Source: Apodemus sylvaticus
Taxonomy: Eukaryota > Chordata > Mammalia > Rodentia > Muridae
DNA length: 64,000 nt
Direction: 5' to 3'
Assembly (NCBI RefSeq): GCF_947179515.1
Contig: NC_067472.1
Location: 204,352,068-204,416,067, forward strand
How positions within the stretch are numbered: the stretch's first letter is position 1; each line of letters starts with the position of its first letter. Positions 60,452-64,000 of the stretch are shown here, piece by piece. Below the pieces are notes generated by a model that saw nothing but the letters and a program-made list of their open reading frames with translations, was not told the DNA's origin and made no database searches. Both the position numbers and the translations under genes were made by a program.

Positions 60452-60495
60452 AATGTTAAACATCATCAATCACTAGGGAAATGCAAATCAAAACT
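60452..60495 (+). mobile_element. Short extra L1 ORF2 piece after the A-tail
   Basis: aaatgttaaacatcatcaat and cactagggaaatgcaaatca repeat the ORF2 text found at 59,656-59,698 of the adjacent L1, with a few changes. It lies just after that L1's A-tail and is only about 44 bases long. Confidence 0.8.
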
Positions 60496-61498
60496 TTCCT
60501 TCATTTTTAAACATTGTTTATATTATTGTTTTTTGTTTGTTTTGATTTTCGTGTGTACGTGTGTGTGTATGTGTGTGTTATTCTTAAAAATGGAGAATAT
60601 AAATCTGCGTGGGTAGAGAGGTAGAGAGAATATGTGAGGAGTGTTCTCCATTTTACCTTTATAATCTCCATTTTCCTATGCATCACCTCTGTCTCCTCTC
60701 TATCTAGAGGCAGTTAGTCCTTTGTCCTCCATGGAAAAGTTTCTGGGAACCTTATGTCAAATGTCACCTGTGCATACTTCCCTGAGAAGTGGAATCTGGC
60801 TGCAGTGCAACACCAAGAGAAGGTATTTTATGAAACTTGCAAGGAGAGTTACCAGAATTAGGAGCTACTCATTTGGAGGCTTCTATGAGACATTTCTGGA
60901 TATTCCTCCAGGCCTCCAGGCCACTGAGAGAGACAAGTAGCTGTCTGGACCTGCTGACAGTGAAGGCCTCTCTCTGCCTTGCCCAGTGACAATCTTCTAG
61001 TATAAGAATGAGGCTCTTTCCTGAAAGGCTCTCTGCTGAAATCCAGAAGACCCAGTTATGGGGCAGTGCATGAGACAGCTTGCCTCTTGCTCAGCTTCCA
61101 GAAGATGCTCATGGCCACTGGATTATATCTGAGAAGAAAGGAGGCACAGGACAAGGAAAGCACTGTAGGGATACGCCTCTGATTTGCAGTCTTTAGGGGA
61201 GGAGTAGTGCTGAGTATTCAGACTATGCTAGAATCCTACAAAGGTGCTGTGCGGCTGAACTGTGTAAGGCTTGTCTGGGTGTGTGTTGGAGCTCGCTCCA
61301 TCCACCTATTGTGTGCATTTATGTATCTATGTGAGAAGTGTGTGATGCCTGCTTGCTGGAGCTTTGCTCTAACCAATCTATGTGTGAATGTCTGTCTGTC
61401 TGTGTATAGGTCTGTATGCATGAATGTATGTGTGTTTGTATGCATGTGTGTTTGTGTATATGAAGTTACTGGACTCTGTCTTTTGTTTCATCCACTCA

Positions 61499-61590
<92 letters not shown>

Positions 61591-62310
61591 CAGAGAGAAA
61601 GAAAGAATTTTCTCTTTCCTTATCTTTCTTTCAGGGCCCCTTGTTAAAAAGAGTTCATAGTTTTTCCACTACCCTCAGAGAGTGCCAGCCCCATTAATGT
61701 AAGCTTTGTTTTCTCATAAAAAAAGGCTGTGGAGTAATTTCTCTAATTCCTGGCTGCCTTTACCAGCAGCATCTGTAGGTATCTGGATCCTCCCTTGTCA
61801 GCAGCTCTAAGCTTGACTTGCAATGGCTGCCTGCCTCAGTTTGCCTACCATATGGATGCCCAAGCTGGTCTGTGGCAAGTAAGTACACTAATTTCTTAAT
61901 GGTGCTCTCAATATTAGTTCCTATTAGAGTAGATAACAGAAGAGATATCAGAGTTAACTCTTATGTTTCTTTAATGTGATAGATGTTGCTTGTATTTTTC
62001 TAAATTTAGAAAAGAGTCTGATGATTGTAAAATGTAAATTATTGATTTTCATTCATGATTTTTTTAACTTTTGCAATTTACTTATGATTCATAAAGTGTC
62101 TGATTTCAACACTAATGTCCAAATGACAAAAGAAAAAAGTAAAAGTTAGGTGCAGAAGAACAGTTTGTGTCATAGATGTTGGAATGGAAGTACAAGCAGA
62201 ACCCCTTGAGTGGGAAGACAAGAGTGGCTTTATCTCTTAGTGGCCCGCATGGTAGGTAGGCACAGGCTCAGCACCATGACAGGTATGAGTGAAGCTTCCT
62301 AAGAACTGTT
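60496..62310. other. Unique DNA with long microsatellites
   Basis: No gene recognised. It contains a TG/TCTG-rich stretch at 61,380-61,460 and a (TG)n-(GA)n tract at 61,499-61,603. The 146-codon frame at 61,207-61,647 is carried largely by these repeats. Confidence 0.55.
61499..61603 (+). repeat. (TG)n-(GA)n compound microsatellite
   Basis: About 23 bases of TG, then about 50 bases of pure GA, then degenerate acagag/gaaag units. Confidence 0.96.
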
Positions 62311-62450
62311 GACTGGGTGGGGTGGTGGTCCATGCCTTTAATCCCAGTACTCAGGAGGCAAAGACAGGCATATCTCTGTCAGTTTTAAGCCACTGTGGTC
62401 TCCCCAGTGAGTTCCAGAACAGCCAGGCATGTTTCTCAGTAACTAGAACG
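62311..62450 (+). mobile_element. B1 SINE, diverged
   Basis: gggtggtggtccatgccttt, aatcccagtactcaggaggc, aaagacaggcatatctctgt, then agtgagttccagaacagcca: a recognisable B1 with a changed middle and no clear A-tail. Confidence 0.85.
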
Positions 62451-62559
62451 CAAGAGTGTAACTTTAATTTTTAAAAACCTATTTTTAATGATGGTTCTTA
62501 AATGCCTTAACCTTTCTTTAACCCCATCACCTACCAGAGGTGGTGGGAAGGAAACAATA

Positions 62560-63445
62560 TTGGGGACATGGACCTGATTAGACATAGTTCTTTGGAGTAC
62601 CTCCCATCTGTGTTGTCTGAAAATCAGCAGTTCAGTTCACAGGTCAGCAGCAGTAGCTCAATCCACTCCCAAACACCTCATAGATACATCAGCAGTCCAG
62701 TTTGGTAGAGACGTGATAGCAAATATGAACCAGTGTCGGCAGCACTACCTAGCAGAGTCAGCCATGCCTCAGCCTCAGCTTGAGTCAGCAGGAGGGACCC
62801 TGAGGTAAGCCAGGGAAGGTCTCTGCTGTGCCTCTCTCAGGGAATCGAAGATCAGCAAAGATGCAAGATCTACAGGCATCGCGCATCTAGCTCTGTAAGC
62901 AAACCAAGGGCAGCCTCCTCACATGTCCTCCATGTGTCTTGTCTCAGCGTGTGTCTCACCTCAGCGTGTGTCTGACTCAGCTGAAATCAGGCTGCTGCTC
63001 AGCCCAAGTCCACCGAAGCAGCAAGAAACTGCAGCACGCCCCCAGAAGTCCCTTGGTGCATTTCCCTCCATGGAATCCCAACAAGTGCAGCTCAGTTACA
63101 CAATGTAAGGCAGACTAACGTGTGCTTGTCTTTAGCAGAGAATCCTTTGACCTGTGTCTGCTTTAGCTTAATGTCGCTTCACGAGGGAGCCTTAGTCTTT
63201 CCTCTGTGTCCACTCCTGGAAAACACTTCTTCATGCCTTTGCCCCAGCAAAACGCCATCCAATACAATGGACTTTCCAGGGAACCCTTAATTGTCCACTT
63301 CAGAGGAGCCAAGGACTGCAATTTGAAACTCCTATGACACATGTATTTCAGTGCAGCTAGCCCGGACTGACTTCATGACTCCCTGCAACTGTGCACAGCA
63401 TGCATATCAAAACCTGCCTTAGCCCAGAGAGACTACGCAGTCCTT
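62560..63445. repeat. Probable rodent LTR-type repeat (unclassified)
   Basis: GC-richer sequence with blocks such as gtcagccatgcctcagcctc, gagtcagcaggagggaccct, agcagcaagaaactgcagca, agtcccttggtgcatttccc and cccttaattgtccacttcag. These are familiar from a dispersed rodent repeat. The family name cannot be given, and single-copy origin is not excluded. A 61-codon frame (62,923-63,108) is not convincing. Confidence 0.4.
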
Positions 63446-63471
63446 CTTAAAATTATTGAGGTCACTACCTT

Positions 63472-63575
63472 TGCATGCTGGCACATGCCTCTAATTCCAG
63501 CACTTGGGAGACTGAGGCAGGCAGATCTCTGAGTTTAAGATCAGTAAAGTGAATTCAAGCATATCCTTAGGTACC
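63472..63575 (+). mobile_element. B1 SINE, 5' part
   Basis: gcatgctggcacatgcctct, aattccagcacttgggagac, tgaggcaggcagatctctga, then gtaaagtgaattcaagca. The 3' end is replaced by other sequence. A possible B1 tail (aacctgtcttaaaaacc) appears at about 63,729-63,745, so the copy may be split by an insertion of about 150 bases. Confidence 0.85.
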
Positions 63576-63764
63576 CAAAGAAACCCTGGGGGTGGAGGGT
63601 AACAGGGCTCCTCCCAAGCTTTAGTTAAATTCTTGGTTTCTGTACAAAATATTCAAGAGAATAGGTGGTCCTTTCTCAGACCCCAGATATCTCAATCAAT
63701 CAATTGGTTTTTTGAAAGCAGTAGAAAAAACCTGTCTTAAAAACCAAACAAACAAAAACAAATG

Positions 63765-63815
<51 letters not shown>
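63765..63815 (+). repeat. (CA)n microsatellite
   Basis: About 48 bases of perfect CA repeat, the longest uninterrupted CA run in the window. Confidence 0.97.
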
Positions 63816-63817
<2 letters not shown>

Positions 63818-64000
63818 AGAGAAACACTAGTACATACTCTAAGCAGGAAAGCAGGTGAACTAACTGCAGATGTTGACCTCACCTTCCGCTCCTGCAAATC
63901 AAATCCCTGAGTCTCACATCCAGTGTTGCTATAGCACACCGACTACAGCCTCTTGTTCCCCGGTCCCAGACTCCAGTGGATACCATCTGTCTTCCTATAT

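Noticed and set aside
61207..61647. 146-codon plus frame
   Set aside because: Its second half is TG and GA microsatellite, giving Cys/Val and Arg/Glu runs. The first half has no recognisable similarity.

Overview
This is nuclear DNA from a murid rodent. It carries B1, B2, B3/B4 and ID-like SINEs, rodent L1 3' ends, older mammalian MIR and L2 pieces, and many long (CA)n, (GA)n and (CT)n tracts. The L1 3' UTR types look more like rat than mouse, but that is from memory and only moderately sure. No prokaryotic gene structure, CRISPR array, structural RNA gene or intact protein-coding gene was found. The open reading frames are short and occur about as often as chance, low-complexity repeats or L1 ORF2 remnants would produce.

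Layout. Positions 1-14,000 are mostly AT-rich single-copy DNA with scattered old repeats (two L1 3' ends, MIR, ID-like SINE, a decayed B1). Positions 14,000-26,300 are denser in repeats: MIR, L2, B1, B3, a rearranged L1 and several microsatellites, including a large GA/GAAA tract. Positions 26,300-35,800 are almost free of recognisable transposons. Near their centre, at about 28,930-29,400, is a small CpG island, preceded by a GA-rich tract, an E2F-type site and a compound TG microsatellite. This is the best candidate for a promoter and first exon, and would fit a developmental or regulatory gene whose coding exons lie outside the window. The gene was not identified.

Positions 35,870-37,815 hold a diverged head-to-tail duplication of about 0.9 kb. 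At 38,095-38,425 is a decayed fragment of a sorting nexin 18 (Snx18) retrocopy on the minus strand, the only protein-derived sequence outside L1 that could be identified. Positions 41,400-45,730 contain two L1 insertions: one with an inverted 5' part and one with a clear 12-bp target-site duplication. Positions 46,000-50,400 are richer in GC and unique sequence, with four MIR pieces and a very good CTCF-type motif. Positions 50,450-64,000 are repeat-rich: two B2 elements inserted at the same spot, ancient LTR-like pieces, a plus-strand L1 3' third, B1 elements and long microsatellites.

No operon, pathway or new system can be read from this window. The points of real interest are the transposon-poor CpG-island promoter, two candidate non-coding exons with good splice signals, the tandem duplication, the Snx18 pseudogene, the CTCF-type site and several informative retrotransposition structures.
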